From NCBI GenBank assembly GCA_963698435.1, contig CAVOQV010000005.1, positions 434,001-498,000 on the forward strand: 64,000 nt of DNA, given 5' to 3'. This document shows, piece after piece, positions 54,671-63,784 of this stretch. The stretch comes from Sva-07 sp963698435 (GTDB lineage: Bacteria > Actinomycetota > Acidimicrobiia > Acidimicrobiales > Ilumatobacteraceae). The number at the start of each line of letters is the position of its first letter. The stretch's first letter is position 1. The notes beneath the pieces are model-generated. The model was not told the DNA's origin, searched no databases, and was given only the letters and a program-made list of their open reading frames with translations. The position numbers and the translations under genes were made by a program.

Positions 54671-54889
54671 GCGATGAGCCAGGCGAACGGTCGTGTCGCT
54701 CATCGCAGCCGGGCGGTCGGCGTCATCGATGAGTCAGGTGACCATATGCGGACGTTTCGCTCATCGTGGGCCGAGCGGCCCGGTCATCGATGAGTCAGGT
54801 GACCGTATGCGGACGTTTCGCTCATCGCGGGCCGAGCGGCCCGGTCATCGATGAGCCAGGTGACCGTATGCGGCCGGTTGGCTCATCGC
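54671..54889. repeat. Palindromic repeat locus 3: four units, 61-nt period
   Basis: Copies with ATG at 54674, 54729, 54790 and 54851. The first is 6 nt shorter. The last has a 10-bp stem CGATGAGCCA/TGGCTCATCG, while the middle two have 7-bp stems. Spacers are near-identical and include the palindrome GGGCCGAGCGGCCC. Frames on plus: MSQANGRVAHR, MSQVTICGRFAHR, MSQVTVCGRFAHR, MSQVTVCGRLAHR. It fills the gap of about 297 nt between convergent whiB and tatA, starting 40 nt after the whiB stop. Confidence 0.88.
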
Positions 54890-54930
54890 AGCCGGAGGAG
54901 CAGCACGCCGCCTCTCGGCGCTGGAGGCGA

Positions 54931-55131
54931 CTAGCTTGCGTCGTCGGAGGACGTCGTCGAGGCCGACGAACCCGAGTCGTCAGGCTTGTTGGCCTCGGCC
55001 ATCCCGTCCTTGAACTCTTTTTGGGCCTTGCCGAGGTTCTTGGCGAGCTTGGGCAGCTGAGAGCCGCCGAAGAGCACGAGCACCACGACCAGGATGATGA
55101 TCAGTTCGGGGCCACCTGGCATGTCCGACAC
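54931..55131 (-). CDS. tatA: Twin-arginine translocase subunit TatA
   Basis: 66 residues: short N-terminus, membrane helix PELIIILVVVLVLFGG, the FGGSQLPKLAKNLGKAQKEFKDG amphipathic helix characteristic of TatA (here quoted in part: SQLPKLAKNLGKAQKEF), and an acidic Ser/Asp tail. Forms the protein-conducting part of the Tat system. No tatB or tatC near. ATG at 55122 is an alternative start. Confidence 0.92.
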   Translation of the reverse strand: MSDMPGGPELIIILVVVLVLFGGSQLPKLAKNLGKAQKEFKDGMAEANKPDDSGSSASTTSSDDAS

Positions 55132-55191
55132 GCTACCTCATGGGTGAGCACGAGCGCTGCGCACCTCGACGGGAAACCTGGAGCAGAACCG

Positions 55192-55491
55192 TCAGGCGGT
55201 GATGGTGCTGCGCGCCGCCTGTGCACGCTGGCGGCGGATCCGGCGCCGTTCACGCTCGGAGAGCCCACCCCAGATCCCGAACTTCTCACCGTTCTGCAGG
55301 GCGAACTCGAGACAGTCGTGGCGCACTTCGCAGCCCCGGCACACCTCCTTGGCCTCACGCGTCGACGCACCACGCTCGGGGAAGAACAGGTCGGGATCGA
55401 CACCGAGACAGTTCGCGTAGTCGTGCCAATCGGGGTCCGGTTCGACCGGGACGGCACTGACGGTGATGCTGGATGTGGTGATGAACTGCAT
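55192..55491 (-). CDS. WhiB-family iron-sulfur transcription factor (second copy)
   Basis: 99 residues from the ATG at 55491, preceded by GGGAGA. Cysteines in ANCLGVDPDLFFPE, CRGCEVRHDC, then FGIWGGLSERERRRIRRQR with the conserved glycine-rich turn and basic tail. The FFPERG and EARHDCLEFAL-like pattern resembles WhiB2/WhmD-type regulators of cell division, but the assignment is tentative. The leader of about 130 nt upstream is AT-richer than the surroundings and probably holds the promoter. Confidence 0.93.
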   Translation of the reverse strand: MQFITTSSITVSAVPVEPDPDWHDYANCLGVDPDLFFPERGASTREAKEVCRGCEVRHDCLEFALQNGEKFGIWGGLSERERRRIRRQRAQAARSTITA

Positions 55492-55631
55492 GTGGAGGAT
55501 CTCCCTGCGGGCCCGAAGGCGTCGAATTTGTCCGCAATCACCCGCCCCCAAACGAATGATCGACAGCGACGTAATTACAGTGGCGTCATTCTGCCATAGC
55601 ACACGAGGATTTCGCAAGGGCGGATTTCCAA

Positions 55632-55656
55632 TGAATCGCGCGGTGCGCGCGATTCA
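55632..55656 (-). terminator. Hairpin overlapping the VWA gene stop codon
   Basis: Perfect 10-bp stem TGAATCGCGC / GCGCGATTCA (55632-55641 and 55647-55656) with a 5-nt loop. The TGA of the VWA gene (55656-55654) forms the first base pairs. Followed on the minus strand by TTGGAAATCC. A likely terminator. Confidence 0.65.
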
Positions 55657-57666
55657 GCCGGCGCGGCGGCCGCGGCGAGCGAGTTCCCGCTTGCCCTGCA
55701 TGAAGTCGACGAGCACGTAGTCGCCAAGATTCTCCGGGGTCGTGAAGAACGCCCGACCTCGGTTGATCTGGGTCATCTGCTCGATGAAGTGCCGCAACGA
55801 CCCGTCGGCTCCGAGACCGAACGTGTTGATGCGGATCTGCTCCTTGGTACAACGAACCACCTCACGCAGCGTGGCCTCAACGGTCTCGCGCACGGGCGGG
55901 TAGTTGAAGAACGGCATGCCGTTGTCCATGATGTGCGCGGTCGGCTCACCATCGGTGATCATGATGATCTGCTTCGTGCCCGACTCCCGCGCGAGCAGTT
56001 TTCGGGCGAGCGTGAAGCCGTGGTGCATGTTGGTGCCGTAGACGAAGTCCCACGACACCTCCGGGAGCTGTTCGGCCGTCAGGACGCGCGCCGTCTCGGA
56101 GAACCCGACGATGCCCAGGTAGTCACGCGGAAACTGCGACGTGATCAGACTGTGCAGCGCCATGGCGACCTTCTTGGCCGGCAGGAAGTTGTCGCGCATC
56201 GGCATCGACAACGACAAGTCGAGCATCAGGACCGTCGACGACCTCGTCAGGTGCTCCATGCGTTCGATCTCGAAGTCGGCCGGATCGAGCTGAATCGGCG
56301 TCCCACCACCTGTCCGGCGGAGCGCATTGCGGATGGTGCGATTCAAGTCGAGCTGGAACGGATCGCCGTACTCGTAGGCCTTGGTGTCGTAGGTGCGTTC
56401 GTGGCCCTGACCGAGGTTGCTGGTCTCGTGCTGTCCCAACGTGTCCTTGGCCAGCTTCGAGAAGAGGTCGCGCAACGCGTTGGAACCGATCTTGCGCAGG
56501 CCTTTGGGGGTCATCTCGAGGCGCCCCTCCTTCTGCTCGATCAGGCCGGCCTCCTCGAGCATCTTGGTCAGCTCCGCGAGACGCTCGAGCGACTTGGCGG
56601 CATCGTCGCCCATCAGATCACGCACGCGGTCCATGTCTGCTTCAGCGAGAGCGCCAGGACTCGACGCGTTGCGCAGCAGGTTCTCGAGTTGATCGAGGTC
56701 ACCCATGTCCTGCATGGCTTGCATCGCCTGCTGGAACCCCATGGGGTCCTGACCCTCGAAGTCGTAGCTCTGGTTCCAGTTGAGTTGCGGGAACATCTGC
56801 TGCAGATTCCCGGAGAGCTGCTGCATCTGCCACTGCAGATCCATGTCCTCCATCAGCTGGTCTGACAGCTGTTGGAGCTGCGCCCGTTGCTCGGGCGTCA
56901 TCGAATTCATCATCGCTTGCATGGCCGCCATTCGCTTGGCCATCTGCTCGAGGAGCTCCTCGACGGTTTCGGGGTTCTCCGGGAAGAAGTCGCCGTACTC
57001 CTCCATGAACTGCTCGAAGCCCGGATCCTCGCCGCGCTGGTGCTTCTCGAGCATCTCGTTGAGCGCCGCCATCATGTCCTTCATGCGGGCCATGTCCTCG
57101 GGCGTCATGTTCTCCATGGCGCCGGACATCTGGTCGACCATCTGCTGCATGAGTTGCTCCTTGAGCTTCTCCATCAGCTGGTCGAATCGCTGCTTGGCCT
57201 CCTTCGACTCGAAGGCGTACGCATCGAGTTCGCGGACCTTGCCGGCGAGGTCGTCGGGCATGAGGTCGAGGCGCATGTTGCGTTCCTCGGCGGCGGCCCG
57301 AGCGTTCTCGGCCCGACGTTCGTCGCCGGAGTTCTCGGCGTCTCGTCGTGCGTTGTCGATGGCGTGGCGTTCCTCGTCGATGATGTCGTCGAGTTGGGCC
57401 TTGATCTCGTCGTAGACGCCACCGAGATCCGAGTTCTCCAGGCGCTGCTGGCGCTCGGCGCGGAGCTGCTCGAGCAACTCGCGCAGTCCCTGCAGCTGCT
57501 CGCCGTTGCGGTCGCGGAGACCTTCTTGCATCATGCGGCGCAACGCTGCGTTGACATCACCGTGGTAGAGCAGTTCGTCGGTGAGTTCGTCGAAGGCCGC
57601 GTCGGCATCGAACTCGAAACCGGTCTGGGTGCCGTCCCAACGGGAGTACTCGAACCGCTTCGCCAT
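55654..57666 (-). CDS. VWA-domain protein, partner of a MoxR-type ATPase
   Basis: 670 residues. A long helical, Met/Gln-rich region (about 80-400) with coiled-coil character precedes a von Willebrand A domain whose MIDAS motif is DLSLS (about residue 482), with later Thr (GFSET) and Asp (MITDGEP). This is the actinobacterial magnesium-chelatase-like VWA protein that pairs with the AAA+ protein encoded at 59220, together a chaperone-like metal-dependent machine. TAAGTT 6 nt before the ATG at 57666 marks a leaderless promoter. Confidence 0.87.
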   Translation of the reverse strand: MAKRFEYSRWDGTQTGFEFDADAAFDELTDELLYHGDVNAALRRMMQEGLRDRNGEQLQGLRELLEQLRAERQQRLENSDLGGVYDEIKAQLDDIIDEERHAIDNARRDAENSGDERRAENARAAAEERNMRLDLMPDDLAGKVRELDAYAFESKEAKQRFDQLMEKLKEQLMQQMVDQMSGAMENMTPEDMARMKDMMAALNEMLEKHQRGEDPGFEQFMEEYGDFFPENPETVEELLEQMAKRMAAMQAMMNSMTPEQRAQLQQLSDQLMEDMDLQWQMQQLSGNLQQMFPQLNWNQSYDFEGQDPMGFQQAMQAMQDMGDLDQLENLLRNASSPGALAEADMDRVRDLMGDDAAKSLERLAELTKMLEEAGLIEQKEGRLEMTPKGLRKIGSNALRDLFSKLAKDTLGQHETSNLGQGHERTYDTKAYEYGDPFQLDLNRTIRNALRRTGGGTPIQLDPADFEIERMEHLTRSSTVLMLDLSLSMPMRDNFLPAKKVAMALHSLITSQFPRDYLGIVGFSETARVLTAEQLPEVSWDFVYGTNMHHGFTLARKLLARESGTKQIIMITDGEPTAHIMDNGMPFFNYPPVRETVEATLREVVRCTKEQIRINTFGLGADGSLRHFIEQMTQINRGRAFFTTPENLGDYVLVDFMQGKRELARRGRRAG

Positions 57667-57672
57667 GTCTGG

Positions 57673-57718
57673 AACTTAACGGGTCGTCCCCCGCTTCGCT
57701 GTTCGGAGCCCGTAACAT
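57673..57718. promoter_or_regulatory. Divergent leaderless promoters of the VWA and cyclase genes
   Basis: TAAGTT on the minus strand (57678-57673) is 6 nt from the VWA ATG, and TAACAT on the plus strand (57713-57718) is 6 nt from the cyclase ATG at 57725. The 58-nt gap has no other element. Confidence 0.55.
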
Positions 57719-57724
57719 CGTGTC

Positions 57725-58270
57725 ATGCGTGTCCCCCGCACGTTCGTGTTCGTCGACCTGTCCGGTTTCACGAACTACACCGCGGCCTTCGGCGACGATG
57801 CCGCCGGACGCATCCTGAGCACGTTCCGCGCCATCGTTCGCACAGTGGCGTCCGACCGCGGCGTGCGCATCGCGAAGTGGCTCGGCGACGGTTGCATGGT
57901 GGTCGCGGTCGACCAACGCGATGCGATCGACTTCGTCCTCGACCTCGAACAACGCGCAACCGACGTGTGTGCGCCGTTGACGATCCGCGCCGGGTTGGCC
58001 ACGGGCCATGCACTGCTCTTCGAGGGTGACGACTACATCGGGTCGGCGGTCAACATGGCAGCCCGGCTCTGCGACTACGCCCGCGGTGTCCAGGTGCTCA
58101 TGCCCACGATGCAGCTCGAGCGCTTGCCCGAAGGTGTCACCGCCGAACCGTATGGCGAGATCGAACTGCGCGGGTTCCCCGGTCCGATCGACGTGGTCAG
58201 CCTGTCGGGCGCGCCGCACTCGTCGAGTCTCGACGCATCCGAACTGTGGACGCGCACGCCGTTCATCTGA
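57725..58270 (+). CDS. Class III adenylate/guanylate cyclase catalytic domain protein
   Basis: 181 residues, a stand-alone soluble cyclase domain. Metal-binding Asp11 (FVDLSGFT) and Asp55 (KWLGDGCMVV), base-recognising Lys51 and Asp103 (DDYIGSAVN), and transition-state Asn110 and Arg114 (NMAARL) are all present, so it should be active, with ATP the likely substrate (Lys/Asp pair). Makes cyclic AMP in the cytoplasm. No regulatory domain is fused. The GH1-like gene follows after 24 nt. Confidence 0.9.
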   Translation: MRVPRTFVFVDLSGFTNYTAAFGDDAAGRILSTFRAIVRTVASDRGVRIAKWLGDGCMVVAVDQRDAIDFVLDLEQRATDVCAPLTIRAGLATGHALLFEGDDYIGSAVNMAARLCDYARGVQVLMPTMQLERLPEGVTAEPYGEIELRGFPGPIDVVSLSGAPHSSSLDASELWTRTPFI

Positions 58271-58294
58271 CCGCCAACCCGTCACCCACCATCG

Positions 58295-59188
58295 ATGAAC
58301 TTCCGCCGAGGCGCTTCGCTCACGACCGCCGCCACGCTCGGCTACGCCGACACCGCCGACCTCGGCCCGACCGCGGGCAACGGCTTTCGCACGCGCTGGC
58401 CCGACGATCTCGCCGCGCTGCAGGACCTGGGCATCACCGACGTGCGAATCGCGCTCGACTGGGCACGCCTGCAGCCGAAGCCGGGTGCGCTCGACGCCGA
58501 CTGGGCGGAGCGCTTCGAACAGATCTTGCACGCCACCGACGCGATCGGGATCCGCCCGTGGGCCTGCCTCCACGAAACCTCCGTGCCGCGATGGTTCGAC
58601 AACGATGGGGGTTTCGCCGACGACGAGACGTTCATCACGTGGTGGCCGCGCTGGGTCGAACGGGCGGCCGAACGATTCGGCGACCTCGTGGAAGGTTGGG
58701 TTCCGTTCTCCCGCGTGCCTGCCGGGGCGCCCGAACGACCGTGGATCGACACCTGGGGAATCCTGGCTGGAGGTCCACCGGTGATCGCCGCGATCGACCT
58801 GAGCCTGCAGGCGGACACCATCGCACGGTACGAGGGCAGCGCGAATCTGCTGGGCGCCGTCCTCGAGGGCGACTGGGACGCCGACGAGAAGATCGACCCA
58901 GCCCAGCTCGCGCGCGCTGCTGACCGATGGGGCGGTGAGCTTCGCGAGGCCGCCGACGCCGCCGACCTTGCGCTGGCCGTGACGGGGTTCAGCAGCGGCC
59001 ACCAGGATCCGGGCACTGCGGGCGAGATCGTCGCAGCGCTGCGTTCGACGCTCGACGATGCGGTCGCCGACGGAGTACCGATCGATCTCGCCTTCGTCGA
59101 GCCCGCCATCGCCGGCCCCGACTCACCGCCCGGGCTCCTCGACGCCGACCGCTCCCCCACCCCGTCGAGCACCGCCTACTTCTCCTGA
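58295..59188 (+). CDS. GH1-like TIM-barrel protein lacking both catalytic Glu motifs
   Basis: 297 residues. The first half matches the glycoside hydrolase family 1 barrel: RWPDDLAALQDLGITDVRIALDWARLQP, then ACLHETSVPRWFDNDGGF and WWPRWVERAAERFGDLVEGWV. Where TxNEP should follow the text is PFSRVPAG, and the second Glu motif (ENG) is missing; the end SPTPSSTAYF still looks like the GH1 C-terminus. The protein is also about 150 residues shorter than active GH1 enzymes. Probably a pseudoenzyme or a sugar-binding protein. Co-transcribed with the cyclase. Confidence 0.72.
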   Translation: MNFRRGASLTTAATLGYADTADLGPTAGNGFRTRWPDDLAALQDLGITDVRIALDWARLQPKPGALDADWAERFEQILHATDAIGIRPWACLHETSVPRWFDNDGGFADDETFITWWPRWVERAAERFGDLVEGWVPFSRVPAGAPERPWIDTWGILAGGPPVIAAIDLSLQADTIARYEGSANLLGAVLEGDWDADEKIDPAQLARAADRWGGELREAADAADLALAVTGFSSGHQDPGTAGEIVAALRSTLDDAVADGVPIDLAFVEPAIAGPDSPPGLLDADRSPTPSSTAYFS

Positions 59189-59219
59189 CGCACAACGGGT
59201 ACGTCGCGCTGGCGGCAGC

Positions 59220-60650
59220 TCAGGTACGGCCGCGATAGGTGGCGCTGGGGCCGGCCGCGTCCTTGTTGAGCCGCTTGCTCAGGTGCAACCCCTCGAGCAC
59301 GAACTCGACGGCGCCGCCAACGGCCGCCGGCGACTCGTCGCCGCCCGTCAGCACCGCCACGGGTGCTCGCAGCGCATCGACTTCTTCGACGAGGCGGGCA
59401 AGTTCCTCACTGGTGACGCCTTCACCCGTGTGGGCGACCGCACCGGCCTCGAAGGCATCGACGACCGCGCGGGTCTGTTCCGGCGGCACGACGTCCTTGA
59501 AGACGCTGAGGACCGCTCCCTTGATCAGGTTCTCCATGATCGCCCCTTCGCGACCATCCTCGATCGACTCGATCTCGATCTTGCCCATCGAGCTGGCCGC
59601 GAGCGCATCGAGGTCATCGACTCGAGCCACGATGTGGCGTTCACCGGCGCGCAGGCCGCGCCGGAGCGCGTTGGCAGCGAGCGCCTCGTAGTTCGCCACG
59701 CTCAGGCGAACGCTCACTCCGGAACGCTGGTTGACGTGGTTGCTCGCCCTCGCCAGGTGACTGAACGTGGCGACCACGTCGGCCAGGTACTCGGGCACGT
59801 CGACGGTGACACGCCCCTGGGCGGTCGTGATGTCGAGCGGAACCGCCTCCTGGCGCATGATCGCCACCTCGGTGTCGACCTCGAGCGGATAGTGGGTACG
59901 GATCTGGCTGCCGAACCGGTCCTTCAGCGGCGTGATGATCCGCCCGCGATTGGTGTAGTCCTCCGGGTTCGCCGAAGCGAGCAACATCACGTCGAGCGGC
60001 AGACGGATCTTGTACCCGCGGATCTGGACATCGCGTTCTTCGAGCACGTTCAGCATGCCGACCTGGATGCGCTCGGCGAGGTCGGGCAATTCGTTGATCG
60101 CGAAGATCCCCCGGTTGGTCCTCGGGACCAAGCCGTAGTGCAGGGTGAGTTCGTCGGACAGGTAACGCCCCTCCGCGACCTTGATCGGATCGACTTCACC
60201 GATCAGGTCGGCAATCGACGTGTCGGGGGTGGCGAGCTTCTCGCCGAATCGCTCACTGCGATGCACCCAGTGGATCGGCGTGTCGTCGCCCAGTTCTTCG
60301 ACCAGGTCGCGGGCGTGCTTCGACACCGGCTCGTACGGGTCGTCGTTGATCTCACTCCCCGCAATGATCGGCATCCACTCGTCGAGGAGCCCGGTGAGCG
60401 AGCGGATCATCCGGGTCTTCGCCTGCCCACGTTCACCGAGGAAGATCACGTCGTGGCCCGCGAGCAACGCGTTCTCGAGCTGCGGCATCACGGTGTCCTC
60501 GTAGCCCGAGACGCCGGCGAAGAGCGGTTCGCCGGCGGCCACCTTCTCGATGGCGTGTTCGCGTACCTCCTGCTTCACCGGTCGCGACACCCAGCCGGAG
60601 GCCCGGAGGTCTCCCAACGTCGTCGCCTGCGGTCGATCCGTGTCAGCCAT
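59220..60650 (-). CDS. MoxR/Mg-chelatase-type AAA+ ATPase
   Basis: 476 residues. Walker A FLGERGQAKTRM, Walker B region GIFAINELPDLAERIQVGMLNVLEERDVQIRGYKIRLPLD, sensor 1 LLASANPEDYTNRGRIITPLKDRFG with the arginine finger. It is related to the BchI-like ATPases and, with the VWA protein encoded at 55654, forms a MoxR-VWA pair that remodels or inserts metal into target proteins. Normally adjacent, here the two genes are separated by two plus-strand genes. Confidence 0.88.
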   Translation of the reverse strand: MADTDRPQATTLGDLRASGWVSRPVKQEVREHAIEKVAAGEPLFAGVSGYEDTVMPQLENALLAGHDVIFLGERGQAKTRMIRSLTGLLDEWMPIIAGSEINDDPYEPVSKHARDLVEELGDDTPIHWVHRSERFGEKLATPDTSIADLIGEVDPIKVAEGRYLSDELTLHYGLVPRTNRGIFAINELPDLAERIQVGMLNVLEERDVQIRGYKIRLPLDVMLLASANPEDYTNRGRIITPLKDRFGSQIRTHYPLEVDTEVAIMRQEAVPLDITTAQGRVTVDVPEYLADVVATFSHLARASNHVNQRSGVSVRLSVANYEALAANALRRGLRAGERHIVARVDDLDALAASSMGKIEIESIEDGREGAIMENLIKGAVLSVFKDVVPPEQTRAVVDAFEAGAVAHTGEGVTSEELARLVEEVDALRAPVAVLTGGDESPAAVGGAVEFVLEGLHLSKRLNKDAAGPSATYRGRT

Positions 60651-60753
60651 GTGACGAACCTACCGCGGCTGGCGAGACCGTGAGCATGCGAGCGCGGTAC
60701 TCGCCGCCGACCATCGAATCGTCGTCGAGGCGACGGGCGATCGCGTCCCGGCC

Positions 60754-60759
60754 TACGCT
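60754..60759 (+). promoter_or_regulatory. -10 box TACGCT
   Basis: Seven nt before the ATG at 60767, which supports that start for the GH2-like gene. Confidence 0.45.
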
Positions 60760-60766
60760 CGGCACC

Positions 60767-62894
60767 ATGCAGTTGTCCGGCGTCTGGCTGGCGGCCGAGG
60801 CCGACGACGACGTACGGCGCAACGGGATCGGCCTCGACAGCGACGACTCGGGATGGGCTCGTGTCCCGGTTCCGGGCCACTGGCAGGATCAAGCGGAGTT
60901 CGCCACGAGCGACGGCCCACTGATGTATCGACACGCGTTCACGGCAGCCGCTCCGGCGGAGGGAAAGCGCCGATGGGTGACCCTCGACGGAATCTTCTAC
61001 CAGGCCGACGTCTGGCTCGACGGCGCGTACCTCGGCGATCCGGAGGGGTACTTCTCGAGCCACACCTTCGACGTGACCTCACTGTCGCGGTTCGGCGACG
61101 ACCACGTCCTCGCGATCGAGGTCACCTGTTCACCGCAGACCGGTACCGTCGGGCGCCGCAACATCACCGGCGTCTTCCAGACGCCTGCGGGGATCGGTCC
61201 GAACCGGAATCCGGGAGGTCTCTGGCGACCCGTGTGCCTGTACGACACGGGCCCGGTGCACATCGATCGTCTTCGGGTGCTGTGCCGCGACGCGGACTCA
61301 CGACGCGCCCACCTTCGGATCGCGACACGCATCGACAGCGATCGGCTGACGCCCGTGACCGTGCGCACCTACATCGACGGTGAGCAGGTCGACGAACAAC
61401 TTCAACCGATCGCCGCCGGCCAGAACGACTTCGAGTGGACGATCGACATCACCGATCCCCTGCTGTGGTGGCCGAGGGTGCTCGGGGACCAACCGCTCAT
61501 CGACGTGGCCGTCGAGGTCGTCGTCGACGGCGCGGTCAGCGATCGACGCAAGCGCCGCACAGGCCTCAGGCAGGTCGTGTGGAACGACTGGGTCTGCTCG
61601 GTGAACGGCGAGCGGCTCTTCCTCAAGGGCGCGAACCTCCTGCCGACGGCGGCGGGTCCGGCGAACGCAACGGATGAGATGATCCGTGCAGATCTGCAGG
61701 CGGCGGTCGAGCTCGGGCTCGACGCGTTGCGCGTCCATGGCCACATCGCCGATCGAGCGCTCTACGACGCAGCGGATGAATCGGGAATCCTGCTCCTGCA
61801 GGACTTCCCGCTGCAGTGGGGTCACGCTCGCTCCGTTCGCCACCAGGCGATCGAACAGGCCCGCGCCGCCGTCGATTCGCTCGGCCACCATCCCTCGATC
61901 GCGATGTGGACGGCCCACGACGACCCATCGACCACCGATGCCGGGGTCGCCGCGACCGGCTGGCGTGGCACCGCCCGCACGATCGCGGCCAAACAACTGC
62001 CGTCATGGAACAAATCGGTGCTCGACCGGTGGGTGAAGCGGGCGTTCGAGCGTGCCGACTCCAGCCGTCAGGTCGTCGCTCATTCGGGCGTCGTCCCGCA
62101 CCTCCCCCAGCTCGACGGCACCGACAGCCATCTCTGGTTCGGGTGGCGTCACGGCGAAGCGGAGGACCTCGAGCACTTCGCGGCCCGCCTGCCGCGCATG
62201 GTGCGCTTCGTCAGCGAGTTCGGAGCGGACTCACCGCCGGTCGACGCACCGTTCATCGAGGAGCAGCTCGCCACGCACGCCTGGCCGAGCCTCGACTGGG
62301 ACCACATCCAGGAGACGACCGGGTACCGAGCGCGATGTCACCGAGCGGAGTTTTCCGCCGACGGATTTCGACGACTTCGAGGAGTGGCGCGACGCCCTGC
62401 AGTACTACCAGGCACACGTCCTGAAGGTACAGATCGAGACGCTCCGCCGACTCAAGTACCGACCGACCGGCGGATTCTGCTTCTCCTCGCTGAACGACTC
62501 TGCAGCGACGATCTCCTCGAGCATCCTCGATCATCAACGGCGACCGAAAGCTGCCCATTCGGTCGTCGCTGCCGCGTGCGCACCGGTACTGGTGATCGTC
62601 GATCCGTTGCCGGGCGAGCTGCTCCCGGGCGAACGACTCGATCTCGACATCCACGTGGTGAGCGATCTTCGCGTACCGCTCGACTTCGCCGTGGTCGACG
62701 CCGTCGCGTCGTGGACGGGCGGCGATCAGCGCTGGCGCTTCGGCGGACCGATCCCCGCTGACGAGGTCGTCAAGGTCGGTCGTCTTCGCCTCGACGTCCC
62801 CGACGCGGTCGGCCCATTCACTCTCGAACTGGAACTCGCCGCCGGTCAGGTGAAGAACCACAACCAGTACGGCACCACGATCGGCACGCGCTAG
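60767..62894 (+). CDS. Glycoside hydrolase family 2-like protein (one frameshift)
   Basis: About 708 residues from the ATG at 60767. N-terminal jelly roll WARVPVPGHWQDQ and GIFYQADVWLDGAYLGDPEGYFSSHTFDVT, GGLWRPVCLYD, immunoglobulin-like middle domain, then the barrel NGERLFLKGANLLPT and HPSIAMWTAHDDPST, VRFVSEFGADSP. The acid/base Glu of the usual NE pair is Asp here (HDDP), while the nucleophile Glu in SEFG is kept. An extra C at 62326-62327 shifts the frame; corrected it reads ERDVTERSFPPTDF and stops at 62894. No signal peptide, so cytoplasmic. Substrate (beta-mannoside or other) unknown. Confidence 0.8.
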
Positions 62895-63742
62895 CTCACG
62901 GCAGCCCGAGCCGTGACGACCCACGTCGCAGTGCCCATCACGACGCGACCGCCGACGACGTGCTTCGCCATCACCTCGGCGGCAGCACCGATCGCCGACT
63001 TCCGATCGGCGGAGGATGCCATGGCCAGACCGGGCGCAATGCCCGGATTCTGTTCCAGCGCTCGTCGGGCCGTGGATTCGAGGTCATCGGCCGAGCCGAG
63101 GTCCGCCGACGTCGGTCCCGGCTCGATCTCGACGGCGTCGAAGCCGGCGCCGTGGAGCAGCGCAGTGATCCGGTTGGGATCGGCCAGCGAGAACGGGCTC
63201 GGCTCGGTGGGCCCTGGTGGCGGGAGCATCTCGACGTGAGCGGCCGCCGCCATCACCGGCTGCAGGATCATCGGGTTGTCGAAGGGCCCTTGGAAGCAGA
63301 TGAACCCGAGCCGGCCACCACTCGTGAGCGCCCCGCGGACATGCGAGAACGCTCGAAGCGGCTCCGGGAAGAACATCACCCCGAACCGCGAGAAGGCGAC
63401 GTCGAACCCCGACAGGAGCATTGGATCGTCTTGGACGTCGTGCTGTCTGAATTCCACGTTGGAGCAGCCGGTGGCCGACGCACGAATCCGAGCGGCCGCG
63501 ATCATGGGGGCGGAGATGTCCACGCCCACTGCCACCGCAGGAGCCACGATGCGTGCGATCTCCAACGTCGTTGCCCCGACGCCGCAACCCAGGTCGACGA
63601 CCCGGTCTCCCGGGCGCAGTTCGAGGCGGTCGAGGACCGTCTGACCGAAGGGCGCCAGCATCGAGTCGAACTCATCGACGTGCTCGACCCAGGCTCGACC
63701 AGATTCACCGTTCCACGCCCGGACCTGCGGATTCTCGCCCAT
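62891..63742 (-). CDS. Class I SAM-dependent methyltransferase (UbiE-like)
   Basis: 283 residues: N-terminal WNGESGRAWVEHVDEFD, motif I RVVDLGCGVGATTLEIAR, VGVDISAPMI, FDVAFSRFGVMFFPEPLRAF, and GGRLGFICFQ. The pattern is common in actinobacterial methyltransferases of unknown substrate. Convergent with the GH2-like gene: their stop codons share the palindrome CTAG. Confidence 0.87.
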   Translation of the reverse strand: MGENPQVRAWNGESGRAWVEHVDEFDSMLAPFGQTVLDRLELRPGDRVVDLGCGVGATTLEIARIVAPAVAVGVDISAPMIAAARIRASATGCSNVEFRQHDVQDDPMLLSGFDVAFSRFGVMFFPEPLRAFSHVRGALTSGGRLGFICFQGPFDNPMILQPVMAAAAHVEMLPPPGPTEPSPFSLADPNRITALLHGAGFDAVEIEPGPTSADLGSADDLESTARRALEQNPGIAPGLAMASSADRKSAIGAAAEVMAKHVVGGRVVMGTATWVVTARAAVS

Positions 63743-63784
63743 GGCGCAACGTACACCCGCCGGCGCGGGCCCGAGGACCGAACG

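Noticed and set aside
54671..54889. The tandem 61-nt units as a CRISPR array
   Set aside because: The spacers between units are nearly identical to each other, the repeats vary more than CRISPR repeats, and no cas gene is in the window.
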